Below are positions 19,172-28,473 of a stretch of DNA of 64,000 nucleotides, piece by piece. The notes under the pieces were generated by a model. That model did not search any database. It was not told the origin of the DNA and saw only the letters and a program-made list of their open reading frames with translations. How positions within the stretch are numbered: position 1 is the stretch's first letter; each line of letters begins with the position of its first letter. This DNA is from Lacipirellulaceae bacterium (lineage in GTDB: Bacteria > Planctomycetota > Planctomycetia > Pirellulales > Lacipirellulaceae). The translations under genes and the position numbers were made by a program. Where the stretch lies: the NCBI GenBank assembly GCA_040218535.1, contig JAVJRG010000010.1, positions 372,001 through 436,000 of the forward strand, in the 5' to 3' direction.

Positions 19172-20035
19172 ATGAAGATTTTCAGTTTTGCTGCTGCATG
19201 TGTAGCAGCCTGCCTCTTCGCCAGCTCGGCTAACGCCGGTCTGGTTCATCACTACGCCTTCGACGATCTTGTCGACGGTGGCAATGCAACCGACTCCGTC
19301 GGCGGTGCCACAGGCACCTGGAATGGCGACGCTGGGGCAAATATCGCCGTCGGTGGTTTCATCGGTGCTGGTGCCTCTCAAACGAACGACGAGAATGGTG
19401 GTAATGGCGAAGAACATTACACCACCTCGAACCTCTCCGGCCTTGATGGTGCGTCCGCCATGGCACTCTCGATGTGGTTCAACACCAATGTCGATACCAA
19501 TAACAACTCGACCTACAACGGCCTTGTCATGACGCGCAACCTGCTTTCCAGCTTTGGTGGCGGCAGCGAGAACTGGGGTATCGCTTTAGAGAACAACAAT
19601 ACCCCTCGCCATATCGACTGGCGTGTTGATGGTGCCTCCGGCACGGAAACGGACAACATTATCGGCAATGCCACTGATCAATGGCGTCATGTCGTCTTCG
19701 TCTGGGATGGTGTAAATGGGGCTCGCCAACTCTATCAAGATGGTGTGCTTATCCACAGCGAAGGTGCTCAAACGGGTACGATCACCAACGGTAACTCGTG
19801 GGACATCGGCAACGATACTTGCTGCGGCAACCGCGAATTCACCGGCACGATGGATGATATTGCCTTCTACAATCGCCCGCTCAATGCGTCGCAAGTTGCG
19901 AAGCTTTATTCAGGCGGTCTTGCTGGCCTGAATGCATCTGAGGCGATTGGGGTCAATGCTCCTGAGCCTTCGACCTTCGCCCTGACCGGCTTGGCTTTTG
20001 CCGCCAGCTTGGTCATGGTTCGCAAGCGTAAGTAG
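19172..20035 (+). CDS. LamG-like domain PEP-CTERM protein
   Basis: 287 residues. Signal peptide at about 1-22 (ending ANAG). A concanavalin/LamG-like jelly-roll fills the middle, starting VHHYAFDD and including WFNTNVDTNNNSTYNG, WRHVVFVWDG and FTGTMDDIAFYNRPL. The C-terminus is the sorting signal APEPSTFAL, a hydrophobic span and RKRK. The LamG family binds carbohydrate or protein ligands outside the cell. The protein is closely similar to the next gene over the LamG region, including SSFGGGSENWGIALENNN, so the two are tandem paralogues. A strong terminator-like hairpin follows. Confidence 0.87.
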   Translation: MKIFSFAAACVAACLFASSANAGLVHHYAFDDLVDGGNATDSVGGATGTWNGDAGANIAVGGFIGAGASQTNDENGGNGEEHYTTSNLSGLDGASAMALSMWFNTNVDTNNNSTYNGLVMTRNLLSSFGGGSENWGIALENNNTPRHIDWRVDGASGTETDNIIGNATDQWRHVVFVWDGVNGARQLYQDGVLIHSEGAQTGTITNGNSWDIGNDTCCGNREFTGTMDDIAFYNRPLNASQVAKLYSGGLAGLNASEAIGVNAPEPSTFALTGLAFAASLVMVRKRK

Positions 20036-20054
20036 TAACGACAAGTCGCACTCG

Positions 20055-20083
20055 CCCGACCGTAGCATCGTGCTGCGGTCGGG
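20055..20083 (+). terminator. Intrinsic terminator-like hairpin
   Basis: Arms 20055-20067 and 20071-20083 pair over 13 bp with one G-U wobble and a TCG loop. Downstream sequence is AT-rich but has no continuous T-tract. It lies 20 nt past the stop of the first LamG gene. Confidence 0.6.
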
Positions 20084-20206
20084 TAAGCGGCACTCAAATT
20101 TAGTTTTTAGGCTTTTCCAAGCCGGGCAGCAGAGAACGAATCACTCACGAACATTCAAATTCTTTCGACGTTTTGTTTTTAGGCATTTGGCCAAAGGATT
20201 TTCGAT

Positions 20207-21286
20207 ATGAAACGTACTAGCTTTTTTGGAACGGCAGCCGCGCTGCTAATCCTCAGCGCAACCACAGCCCAGGCACAGGTACCCGTGCCAGATATTGCTC
20301 ACTTCCGCTTTGACTCCGTCGGAGCCACGACGCCCAACGACGTAGTTGGCGGCGGCGACGCCACTTGGTTTGGTCCTGCTGGCGACAACGTCCTGGCTAC
20401 CGGCCTGATCAATGGTGGTTCGCAAACGAATGACGAAAACGGCGGCAATGGCAATGAACATTACCGTGTTGAACTTCCGCTCATGGACGGTGCTGACGGC
20501 CTTACCATCTCACTTTGGTTCAACCAGAACGTCGACAGCAACAACAACAGCACATATAACGGCCTCTTCATGGTTCGTGACCTGCTCTCCAGCTTTGGTG
20601 GTGGCAGCGAGAACTGGGGTATTGCTCTCGAGAACAATAACAGCCCTCGTCACATTGATTGGCGTCTGGATGGTGCTCCTGGTCCCGAGGATGACAACAT
20701 CATGGGCAACAACCAAGATCGTTGGGACCACGTTGTTTACACCTGGGACGGTACCGATCAAGGCGACGGCATGGGTGAGCGAGCTCTCTTCCTGAACGGT
20801 ACGGAGCTACAGCGCATTGATGCTCCTATCGGCACCATCACCGACAGCGGCACTTGGCGCATCGGCGACGACGCCTGCTGCGGTAGCCGCGAATTCACCG
20901 GCACGATGGACGATCTCGCCGTTTGGGGCCAAGCCCTGACAGCTGCTGAAGTCATGGAACTTAACACGAACGGCCTGGCCGGTATCGATGCCGCCGGGGT
21001 CACTCCGCCGAAGAAGGGCGATACGGACCTCGACATGGATACGGATCTCATCGACTTCGAAGTTATCCGCGCGAACCTGTTCCGTGATTTTGGCGGTACT
21101 CCTCCAACCCGCGCCGAGGGTGACCTCAACGGTGATGGTGCTGTCGATTTCGTTGACTACCGCGAGTGGAAGACCGAGTACGACTCTGAGAACCTGCCCG
21201 GTTCTTCGAGCGTGCCAGAACCTGCATCGGCTGTTTTGCTTTTGCTTAGCACGATCGGATTGGGTGTCACTCGACGACGAGGTTAG
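20207..21286 (+). CDS. LamG-like domain PEP-CTERM protein with dockerin-type repeat
   Basis: 359 residues. Signal peptide about 1-24 (ATTAQA). A LamG-like jelly-roll at about 27-260 is highly similar to the preceding gene, including NNNSTYNGLFM and CCGSREFTGTMDD. A dockerin-like Asp-rich pair follows at about 266-325 (GDTDLDMDTDLIDFEVIRANLF and LNGDGAVDFVDYREW). The C-terminal sorting signal is VPEPASAVLL, a hydrophobic span and TRRRG. The start at 20207 is supported by AAAGGA 8 nt upstream and by the signal peptide. It differs from its paralogue mainly by the added calcium-binding-type repeat. Confidence 0.87.
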   Translation: MKRTSFFGTAAALLILSATTAQAQVPVPDIAHFRFDSVGATTPNDVVGGGDATWFGPAGDNVLATGLINGGSQTNDENGGNGNEHYRVELPLMDGADGLTISLWFNQNVDSNNNSTYNGLFMVRDLLSSFGGGSENWGIALENNNSPRHIDWRLDGAPGPEDDNIMGNNQDRWDHVVYTWDGTDQGDGMGERALFLNGTELQRIDAPIGTITDSGTWRIGDDACCGSREFTGTMDDLAVWGQALTAAEVMELNTNGLAGIDAAGVTPPKKGDTDLDMDTDLIDFEVIRANLFRDFGGTPPTRAEGDLNGDGAVDFVDYREWKTEYDSENLPGSSSVPEPASAVLLLLSTIGLGVTRRRG

Positions 21287-21344
21287 ATCGAACCTCTAAG
21301 CCACTTCTACTCATTTTTCGATAACTATTCTTCGGAGATATACC

Positions 21345-22430
21345 GTGAAAATTTTCTCTCTAACGCGTGCGTTTGCATCGTTGGCGATTGTTGCACTAGG
21401 TGTTTCAACCGCTGTTGCCCAAACGCCTCTCGCGCACTGGACCTTTGACGAAGGCATTGACGACTATTCGATTCTTTCATCGACTGACACTACCGGTGGT
21501 GCCGTCTCGGACGCTACGTGGCAAGACGCCGGTGGAGCGGGGCTCACCTACGGCCCTGGCCAAATCGGTGGAGCGGCTTATTTGGATGGTGCTTCGGAGG
21601 CGGGGCGTAGCTTTTTGGTTACGGTAGACACAGCCCTTGCCAGTGCAACCAACTTTTCAATTTCTGGCTGGTTCCTACCTGCAACCTCTCAGACAGGAGA
21701 CAACTATAAAGGTCTCTTCATGGGGCGGTCTGTCGAAGACAACAGCGGAATGAACCAAAACTGGGGTCTTGCTTACCGCGACCAGAACAAGATTGACGGT
21801 CGAGCAAGTGGTGGGGCCAATACTTCGGCTGATTTCACGATCGTACCAGACGGTGGCCCCAACGATGGCTGGTACCATGCTGTTCTAGCATGGGATGGAA
21901 TTTCGAGTGATCATGAAATATTCATCAATGGAGTGTCACAAGGTACCCAGTCCAATGACGCTTTCGGCATTCTCAATGGCGGAATGTTTGATATCGGACA
22001 AGATCCCACCGGCGGTAATAACCGCTATTTTCGTGGTGCACTTGATGACTTTGCGATCTACAACGTGACGCTAACCTCGGGGCAAGTCACGACGATCTAC
22101 AATAACGGCCTCGGAAATGGCACGACCTCGACGCCGGCGAATGGCTCTGCCGTTGCCGACTTCCTGCCGGGTGACGTAGATCGTAATGGTACCGTGGACG
22201 CAGGCGACTACGCCACGATTCGCGATGCGATGAACTCAACCGTTTCCGGACGCGACGAAGGGGACCTCGATGCCAACGGAGTCGTGAACCTTGACGATTT
22301 CGCCGAGTGGCGTGCCAATGCTCCGGCCGCGGTACTTGCTTCTCTCGGCTTCGTTCCTGAACCTTCATCCTTGATGCTCATGGGCTTGGCGGGGCTGTTT
22401 GGACTCGGTCGCTCGCGGCGTCGTTCCTAA
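21345..22430 (+). CDS. LamG-like domain PEP-CTERM protein with dockerin-type repeat
   Basis: 361 residues from a GTG start; CGGAGA lies 6 nt upstream and the next residues form a signal peptide (KIFSLTRAFASLAIVALGVSTAVAQ). A LamG-like domain (about 27-250) shows LAHWTFDEG, FSISGWF, WYHAVLAWDG and FRGALDDFAIYN. A dockerin-like segment follows (GDVDRNGTVDAGDYATIRDAM and LDANGVVNLDDFAEWR). The sorting signal is VPEPSSLML, a hydrophobic span and SRRRS. It is more divergent than the two upstream LamG paralogues. Likely a surface-exposed binding protein. Confidence 0.86.
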   Translation: MKIFSLTRAFASLAIVALGVSTAVAQTPLAHWTFDEGIDDYSILSSTDTTGGAVSDATWQDAGGAGLTYGPGQIGGAAYLDGASEAGRSFLVTVDTALASATNFSISGWFLPATSQTGDNYKGLFMGRSVEDNSGMNQNWGLAYRDQNKIDGRASGGANTSADFTIVPDGGPNDGWYHAVLAWDGISSDHEIFINGVSQGTQSNDAFGILNGGMFDIGQDPTGGNNRYFRGALDDFAIYNVTLTSGQVTTIYNNGLGNGTTSTPANGSAVADFLPGDVDRNGTVDAGDYATIRDAMNSTVSGRDEGDLDANGVVNLDDFAEWRANAPAAVLASLGFVPEPSSLMLMGLAGLFGLGRSRRRS

Positions 22431-22508
22431 TCCCAATAGGGCCGGCACCAAGCCGGTGATTTACCCTTCACCAAAGATCAAACTTTTTATTAGGGGGTCA
22501 TCAAGACC

Positions 22509-23573
22509 ATGAATATTCGTCATTTACTAACGCTGACTGCCTGTGGAGCGATGCTCGCTCTCAGCGCGTCGGCAACCTTTGCCCAGACGGTTGAGCTGGA
22601 AGTTAATCGCGTCACTGGCGAGATCCGGCTTGTTGCTAACGGCGGCGATGTCGAGATCGACAGTTACCAAATCTCTTCCACCATGGACGCCTTGAGCCTT
22701 GCTGAGTGGAATAGCTTCGAGGATCAATTCAATCCTGGACAGCTCGACAACACCAGTTGGTTTGAATCGGGCTCCGCACCGAACCCGCTTTCGGACAGCA
22801 ACCTTAGCGAGTTGAAAACCCTTGGCACCTCAACGATCACAGCTGCTGGTGTCTCGATTGGCAATGCTTGGGATGAGGCGGCACGTCTCTCCGCCGATTT
22901 CCTCGTCGACGTCGAGGAAGGGTTGGCGTTCACCTACGGCACGCCTAGCACCGGTGGCGGAACGATCAATGCAGGCGCAATCACCTTCACACCGGATAAC
23001 AAGGAACATAATAATCTGGTGCTGAACATTGATAGCTCGGGGAATGCCTCCATCGAGAACGAGTCGAACACCGCCGTCAATTTGACCGGTTATTCGATCT
23101 TCTCGGATACGGCTGCTTCTCTTGACGTTAGCTTTGCAGGCATTGCCGAAGCTGGATGGGAGGATGCGAATCCTTCGGATACTGCACTGTCCCAGACGAA
23201 TCAGACGGGATCTCGTCTCTTGAATCCAGGTGATGAGGTTTCCATCGGAAACATCACCCTGATTGGTCTGAACGCGGGCAATCTTGACTTCGATTACACC
23301 ATCACTCAGACCGACATTAACCCTCGAACGGGAGAGCCTCTTAATTTGGCTACCATTAATGGCGAGGTTGAGGATGTAATTGGTGGTGGCGCCTTCGACG
23401 GGGCTGAATTCCTGCGTTTGCAACGTGAGAATCCAGCAGGCATTCCCAACTGGGAAACCAACTACGGCAGCGGTGCGTCAACGGCAAGCGTTGGTGCTGT
23501 TCCCGAGCCTAGTGCCATCGCACTTTGCCTACTCGGCATGATCGGCTTGGGTGCGACTCGCCGCAACAAGTAG
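22509..23573 (+). CDS. PEP-CTERM sorting domain protein
   Basis: 354 residues with signal peptide about 1-25 (ASATFAQ). The region LEVNRVTGEIRLVANGG and the following beta-rich body resemble the planctomycete PEP-CTERM family of unknown function that often ends in a short FLRLQR...NWETNYG dockerin-like remnant, visible at about 300-325. The sorting signal is VPEPSAIAL, a hydrophobic span and TRRNK. AGGGGG lies 11 nt before the ATG. Last gene of the PEP-CTERM run; a large hairpin follows. Confidence 0.85.
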   Translation: MNIRHLLTLTACGAMLALSASATFAQTVELEVNRVTGEIRLVANGGDVEIDSYQISSTMDALSLAEWNSFEDQFNPGQLDNTSWFESGSAPNPLSDSNLSELKTLGTSTITAAGVSIGNAWDEAARLSADFLVDVEEGLAFTYGTPSTGGGTINAGAITFTPDNKEHNNLVLNIDSSGNASIENESNTAVNLTGYSIFSDTAASLDVSFAGIAEAGWEDANPSDTALSQTNQTGSRLLNPGDEVSIGNITLIGLNAGNLDFDYTITQTDINPRTGEPLNLATINGEVEDVIGGGAFDGAEFLRLQRENPAGIPNWETNYGSGASTASVGAVPEPSAIALCLLGMIGLGATRRNK

Positions 23574-23637
23574 TTTGGCGTTTTCCGCGGATTCCAAGTG
23601 TATAGTATTCGCAGAGGACGTACGATTAGTAGACGAA

Positions 23638-23674
23638 CCTGCCGCTTGGTGTTTTTTTGTCACCAAGCGGCAGG
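23638..23674 (+). terminator. Hairpin terminator with T7 in the loop
   Basis: Arms 23638-23651 and 23661-23674 are perfect 14-bp reverse complements, and the 9-nt loop is TTTTTTTGT. It follows the PEP-CTERM run and precedes the DUF1559 gene. The T-tract is in the loop rather than after the stem, so termination efficiency is uncertain. Confidence 0.6.
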
Positions 23675-23763
23675 ATTACTTATCAAGGATCTAAATTTCG
23701 ACCAGCCTTTCACGAGAAGAGGCAAGCTTGTCAGCGAGGCGTTGGTCAAGGAGCGAGCTAACA

Positions 23764-24834
23764 ATGCACATTCCAGCAGTCGCCAATCACCACGGTAAAC
23801 ACCGTCGTACGAGTCGTGGCTTCACACTCGTAGAACTTTTGGTCGTGATCGCCATTATCGGCGTGCTCGTTGGATTGCTTCTGCCCGCAGTTCAAGCCGC
23901 CCGCGAAGCGGCACGTCGCTCGCAATGCGTCAATAACTTGAAACAGTTGGGGCTTGGCGTATTAAACTACGAGTCGGCTATTGGCAATCTGCCTCCAGGC
24001 TCATTAACAATACTGCCTGACCATGTTTCCACCGGAACCGGTGCGCGGGGCATTGGCTGGTCCCTGCTCATACTACCCTATTTGGAAACAGGAGTAATTG
24101 ACGATCGCCTAAAATCAGAAATGCAGCGGAGGATTGCCAGCGGCGCGAGAGCCCAAGCAATGTTTGTTATTAGTGATCTAGGGTTAGGCGAAACGCGACT
24201 GCCAATCTACATTTGCCCCAGTCTAGGCGGGGAAGAATGGACCGAAGTTCCCGAACGTAAAGATTATTACGCCTGCAATGGTGGGAGTTTTCTCTTCGCA
24301 GCTGGAATCCCAGCAGATGAATGGCAGCCAAGATGCCGCTCCAGCTCGTCGTGCGATCGAGGCGATACTTTCTCAGATGGCGTCTTCTTGATGGCTGAGC
24401 AAGGGTTTGATATGTCGCGCGTGACCGATGGCACATCGAGTACGTTCGCCATCGGCGAAAGCGCACATCCTGCCCGCTTCGGAAAGAACGCAGATCAACG
24501 TCAGCCATCTCATGGTGCGACGCCGTGGTATTTCGGAGGAGCTGCAGCGATCAATGCCGAGATGACGGAGATTGTGTATGGCCCTAGTAGTGGACACTCT
24601 ACAGGACGTTGTACTAGAGGAGTATCCGAACCGCTAAATTCTGATATCCGCTTCGAATCGAATTGGGAACAAGGATGGCTTGAGAACAACGCTCCTTTTG
24701 GAAGCGATCACGCTGGAGGTGCTAACTTCAACTTCGTCGATGGCCATGTGGAGTTCATCTCAGATGATATCGACACGGCAACTTATCTAGCCCTAGGAAC
24801 GCGAGATCGGGGTGAGGTTGTTCAAGACTATTGA
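23764..24834 (+). CDS. DUF1559 domain protein with prepilin-type N-terminal methylation motif
   Basis: 356 residues. The start at 23764 is chosen because AAGGAG lies 10 nt upstream (23748-23753). The N-terminus carries RGFTLVELLVVIAIIGVLVG, a type IV pilin/pseudopilin cleavage motif, followed by QAAREAARRSQCVNNLKQLG, the hallmark of planctomycete DUF1559 (SBP_bac_10-like) proteins. The C-terminus has H-A-G-G-A-N-F-N-F-V-DG, the H-X9-DG motif. These proteins are found in large families in Planctomycetes and are thought to form pseudopilus-like or surface structures; function is unproven. A lipoprotein gene follows, a usual pairing. Confidence 0.92.
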   Translation: MHIPAVANHHGKHRRTSRGFTLVELLVVIAIIGVLVGLLLPAVQAAREAARRSQCVNNLKQLGLGVLNYESAIGNLPPGSLTILPDHVSTGTGARGIGWSLLILPYLETGVIDDRLKSEMQRRIASGARAQAMFVISDLGLGETRLPIYICPSLGGEEWTEVPERKDYYACNGGSFLFAAGIPADEWQPRCRSSSSCDRGDTFSDGVFLMAEQGFDMSRVTDGTSSTFAIGESAHPARFGKNADQRQPSHGATPWYFGGAAAINAEMTEIVYGPSSGHSTGRCTRGVSEPLNSDIRFESNWEQGWLENNAPFGSDHAGGANFNFVDGHVEFISDDIDTATYLALGTRDRGEVVQDY

Positions 24835-24876
24835 TGGCTTGCCCCTGGGTGACCAGAGTGGGTTCACGACATAGTC

Positions 24877-25386
24877 ATGTTTCTGAATGGAGTTGATTCG
24901 TTGGACAGAGCGATAAATTTCTACCGGATGTTTGTTTACCTTGCGCTGCCACTGCTGATCGTTGGTTGCAAAGAAGGTCGTACCTTAATCCCTGTAACTG
25001 GCAAAGTCACATTCGAAGAGAAAGTTGTACCGAACGGCAAGATAGTTTTTCTACCTAGTGGCGGTGGAAGGTCAGCTCGAGGCAGCATCCAATCAGACGG
25101 CACCTATCAGTTAAGTAGCTTTGAACATGGCGATGGTATCGCACCAGGAACATACAAAGTAACGATCACTGCTATTGAAGAGCCCAAAATAAAGCAAGAA
25201 GCTTCTTCGGGACGAAACCAAGAGACGATTAACGGTTACGCTGTCGATGGTGTCAATACATCTCAAAAACCTGCGAAGCTTAAATATATCGTCCCAATCG
25301 AATACAGCTACGAAAGCGAGACTCCGTTGACAGCGACAGTGGACGATTCAACAACAGAGATTAATTTTGATCTCCCAGTGAAGTAG
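24877..25386 (+). CDS. Lipoprotein with carboxypeptidase-regulatory-like fold, DUF1559 partner
   Basis: 169 residues from the first ATG. A lipobox (LLIVGC, Cys31) follows a short hydrophobic span, and an internal ATG at 24928 or a TTG at 24901 would also keep it, so the exact start is open. The body (VTGKVTFEEKVVPNGKIVFLP, SDGTYQLSSF, PGTYKVTI) is typical of small planctomycete transthyretin/carboxypeptidase-regulatory-like lipoproteins encoded next to DUF1559 genes. It is probably attached to a membrane by lipid and presents a beta-sandwich. No catalytic role is seen. Confidence 0.8.
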   Translation: MFLNGVDSLDRAINFYRMFVYLALPLLIVGCKEGRTLIPVTGKVTFEEKVVPNGKIVFLPSGGGRSARGSIQSDGTYQLSSFEHGDGIAPGTYKVTITAIEEPKIKQEASSGRNQETINGYAVDGVNTSQKPAKLKYIVPIEYSYESETPLTATVDDSTTEINFDLPVK

Positions 25387-25440
25387 CTTGCCATCCAGTC
25401 TGGATTACGGACCAACGCTGCGACAATGTGACATTGCCCA

Positions 25441-26943
25441 TCATTCAAACCCGATCCGCAGCCCCAACGCATACTCGTTGGGCAACTTCTCAGGAAACCA
25501 AACCCGCAGCCCGTCGCCGTGGGCTTCCCAATTGAGATCCCCTTCATGGCCTAGAAGCTCAACGCTTCTGATCACGCCGGCGGGCTCGAAGAGCTCAGTC
25601 ACGAAGGTCAGCTCGGCATACTCGCCAGGTTTAGGCGGGGCCATTACGAAGGCGTACAGCGTGTCGCCCTTGGTTGTGTAGCGAATGTCTTTGGAAGTGA
25701 GTCGCGACTTCTTGTCGTGCGGCCGGATCGTGCCGTGACCTTCTCCGCCAGTAAAAGTTATTGTGGCGTTCCAGGGTCGCGTGCCGTAGATGCCTTCGCC
25801 ATTGATCTCCAGCCACTTGCCGACTTCGATCAGCAGGTCGGTCGCCTTCTGGTCAAGTGTGCCATCTGCTTTGATCGGGATGTTGAGCAGCAGATTGCCG
25901 TTCTTCGAGACGATGTCCACGAGCTTGTCGACCACCATCCCCGGCTCCATGTACGGCACCTTCGGGTTGTAACCCCACGAGCCAATCGAGTCATCGGTCT
26001 GCCACGGCTCGGGCAAAATGCTGGCCGCCTTGCCCCGTTCGTAATCGAGGGTCGCGATCCCGTCGGCGTACAAACCTTGCCAGGGCCGCTGCTTGATGCA
26101 CATCACGCCTTCGGGCCGCTGGTTGTAGAAGTGAGCAATCACGTCCATTCCCGTATGGCCACGATCCTCGCCACGGAATGGGACAGCACAGTCGAAATAC
26201 AGAAGATCCGGCTCGTAATCCTCAACGAGTTGCTTCACCCGCTTCGCCCAAAGTTCGCGCCATGCTTTCGGCGCTTTCAGCGGTGCCCGGGGATGCGTCG
26301 ATTGCCCTTCGTTCGCCGGATAGAGTCCTTTCGCCTTACCTTGGGCACCATCGTAGGGCACGCCTTTCAACTCGCCGCGGGAATCCGCTTGGTTCGCGGT
26401 GTTGAGCCAACTGTAACTCCGCGAAAGATGCGTCGTCACGCCAAATCGCAACCCCGCTTCAAGCGTTGCCTCTCGCCACAGGCCGATCAGGTCTTTCTGC
26501 GGTCCCATCTTCACAGCATTCCACGGATGATGCTTCGAGTCCCACAGATCAAAGTTATCGTGGTGGACAGCACACGGCGAAAAGTACTTCGCCCCCGACT
26601 GCTTGAACAAGGCGACCAGTGCGCCTGGATCGAACCTCTCAGCCTTCCATCGCGGAATAAAGTCAGCGTAGCCAAACTCCGAGGGGTGTCCGTAGGTTTT
26701 CAAATGGTGAGCGTATTCCGGTCGGTCCTCGAGATAAAGGTTTCGCGCGTACCACTCGCCCTGTTCGGCTACCGAGTACGCTCCCCAGTGCAAGTAAATG
26801 CCGAACTTGGCATCACGAAACCACTCAGGGCACTGATACTTTCTCAAAGACTCGACGGTCGGTTCGAACTTCTCTTTGGCCGGGGCACTACTGCTAAGCA
26901 AAAAGAAAAAGAGTAAGGCAATGAGCCTTATCGACTTCGACAT
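25441..26943 (-). CDS. Secreted alpha-L-fucosidase, GH29
   Basis: 500 residues from the ATG at 26943, which gives a clean signal peptide (MSKSIRLIALLFFFLLSSSAPA); a longer frame to 26973 adds a non-signal tail. GH29 features are AKFGIYLHWGAYSV, CAVHHDNFDLW (HHD motif), GLRFGVTTHLS and DLLYFDC, whose Asp is at the nucleophile position. The C-terminal part has GNLLLNIPIKADGTLD and the beta-sandwich domain. The enzyme removes terminal alpha-L-fucose in the periplasm or outside. It is followed 54 bp upstream by the Gfo/Idh/MocA gene and then a second fucosidase, all on the same strand. Confidence 0.9.
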   Translation of the reverse strand: MSKSIRLIALLFFFLLSSSAPAKEKFEPTVESLRKYQCPEWFRDAKFGIYLHWGAYSVAEQGEWYARNLYLEDRPEYAHHLKTYGHPSEFGYADFIPRWKAERFDPGALVALFKQSGAKYFSPCAVHHDNFDLWDSKHHPWNAVKMGPQKDLIGLWREATLEAGLRFGVTTHLSRSYSWLNTANQADSRGELKGVPYDGAQGKAKGLYPANEGQSTHPRAPLKAPKAWRELWAKRVKQLVEDYEPDLLYFDCAVPFRGEDRGHTGMDVIAHFYNQRPEGVMCIKQRPWQGLYADGIATLDYERGKAASILPEPWQTDDSIGSWGYNPKVPYMEPGMVVDKLVDIVSKNGNLLLNIPIKADGTLDQKATDLLIEVGKWLEINGEGIYGTRPWNATITFTGGEGHGTIRPHDKKSRLTSKDIRYTTKGDTLYAFVMAPPKPGEYAELTFVTELFEPAGVIRSVELLGHEGDLNWEAHGDGLRVWFPEKLPNEYALGLRIGFE

Positions 26944-26996
26944 GAGTGAACTTTCTTCTAGGAGTGGGAGCACTGCTACCTATCCGGACACAGACG

Positions 26997-28358
26997 CTAG
27001 GCATCGATCTTGTAACCAGCACGCTTTTCGCGGCTAAGCATCGACTGGGCTTGTTCATCACCAAGGATTTTTCCGTCGGTGGAATTCCAATCAAGCTTTA
27101 ACTCACGGCCCAGTCGGGCGGAAACGCCGGCCAGATGACACAAGTCGAGCGCTCGCATGTGGCTGGCGACGTCGGAGATCGGCTCGGTTCGTTCGCGGAT
27201 ACACTGGAAGAAATTGGCCCAGTGCAATTGGTGGCGATTGTACGGCATCGGCATCCCGCGGTACGCCTGTTGAATGGCGTCTTCAGGAAGCGGGTCGTCT
27301 TTGAGGGCATCCACCGGAGCGCCGACCAACTTGCCACGATTCACAAAGATTCGACCCTTGTCACCTTCGAGCAAAACCCCATTGTCCGTGTCGTTGCGGA
27401 TGATGATCTCGGTGCCGCTGGGTAGCTTCGCAGTAAAGTTAAACGCGGTGGGCGTATTGAATCGATCATCTTCGGTCGGCATACCGTTCTCATCAAAAGG
27501 CACCGGATGCTTAGCGGTGCCGCCGATCGAGACCGGGTGATCAGTCTGCCCATTCACGTCCAGCGCCCAACGAGCAATGTCCACGTGGTGCGCTCCCCAG
27601 TCGGTTAGCTTGCCGCCAGAGTACTGATACCACCAGCGAAAATTACCGTGGCAGTTGCTACGCGGGACTTCGCCTATTCCATTGGACCTGTATTCGACCA
27701 GGGGCGCAGGTCCGAGCCAGCGATCCCAATCCAACCCTGCCGGTGGTTCAACAGCAGGTAAGGGGTCGCAAGCTGGCGCGCCACCGATGGCGGCTTGCAC
27801 GCGAGTCAGCTTGCCGAGCCTGCCCTGCTGGACCAGCGCGATTGCCTTCACAAAGAGATCGCGATAACTACGCTGCATCGTGCCGACTTGAACCACACGC
27901 TTCGTTTCCAGTTGCACTTTCCGTAGCAATTGTCCTTCTTCAATGGTTAGTGTGAGCGGCTTCTCGCAATAGACGTCTTTGCCGGCACGCATGGCTTCAA
28001 TAGCCGCCTTGGCGTGCCAGTGGTCGGGCGTGGCAATGTACACAACGTCGATCGTCTTGTCATCAAGAATCGGGCGATAGTCGTTGTGAAGAGCCGCTTT
28101 ACCGTCGCTGACTTGGTAGCCTTTGAGCTTCTCCTGCGCTCGAAGCTGCCGGGCTTCATCAACGTCGGCCAGCGCGACGACTTCGCACATGTCCTTCGCG
28201 AACCGCATGTGATTGACGCCCATGTGGCCTGCCCCAATCAGACCCAAACGAAACTTGCCTTCGCTTTTTACTTGATCGGCAAAGGACTTCGAGGAAGAGA
28301 AAACGTAGGGCGTGGCGAGGGCGGCAGAGGTCTGAAGAAACTGACGACGATTTGGCAT
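26997..28358 (-). CDS. Tat-exported Gfo/Idh/MocA family oxidoreductase
   Basis: 453 residues. The N-terminus is a twin-arginine signal (NRRQFLQTSAALATPYVF). The Rossmann fold starts with FRLGLIGAGHMG, then VALADVD and IDVVYIATPDHWHA. EKPLT (in CEKPLTLTIEEG) is the family's conserved motif that includes the catalytic Lys. The C-terminal alpha/beta domain includes WWYQYSGGKLTDWGAHHVDIARWAL. Members oxidise or reduce sugars with a bound NAD(P). Placement between two GH29 fucosidase genes suggests action on fucose or another sugar released by them (inference). Planctomycetes encode many secreted members of this family. Confidence 0.92.
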   Translation of the reverse strand: MPNRRQFLQTSAALATPYVFSSSKSFADQVKSEGKFRLGLIGAGHMGVNHMRFAKDMCEVVALADVDEARQLRAQEKLKGYQVSDGKAALHNDYRPILDDKTIDVVYIATPDHWHAKAAIEAMRAGKDVYCEKPLTLTIEEGQLLRKVQLETKRVVQVGTMQRSYRDLFVKAIALVQQGRLGKLTRVQAAIGGAPACDPLPAVEPPAGLDWDRWLGPAPLVEYRSNGIGEVPRSNCHGNFRWWYQYSGGKLTDWGAHHVDIARWALDVNGQTDHPVSIGGTAKHPVPFDENGMPTEDDRFNTPTAFNFTAKLPSGTEIIIRNDTDNGVLLEGDKGRIFVNRGKLVGAPVDALKDDPLPEDAIQQAYRGMPMPYNRHQLHWANFFQCIRERTEPISDVASHMRALDLCHLAGVSARLGRELKLDWNSTDGKILGDEQAQSMLSREKRAGYKIDA

Positions 28359-28473
28359 AACAAAGAACTTTCTTGCAAAGCGTATCGATTGGTATTAGCC
28401 AGAGAGGACCAGGATTTATCGAATTACAATCCGTGTCCCGACACGTCGGGATGGCCTTAAACTACGGCAAGCG

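Noticed and set aside
25717-26916. 399-residue plus-strand open frame
   Set aside because: It is antisense to the GH29 fucosidase, lacks motifs and a ribosome site, and reflects the codon bias of the real gene.
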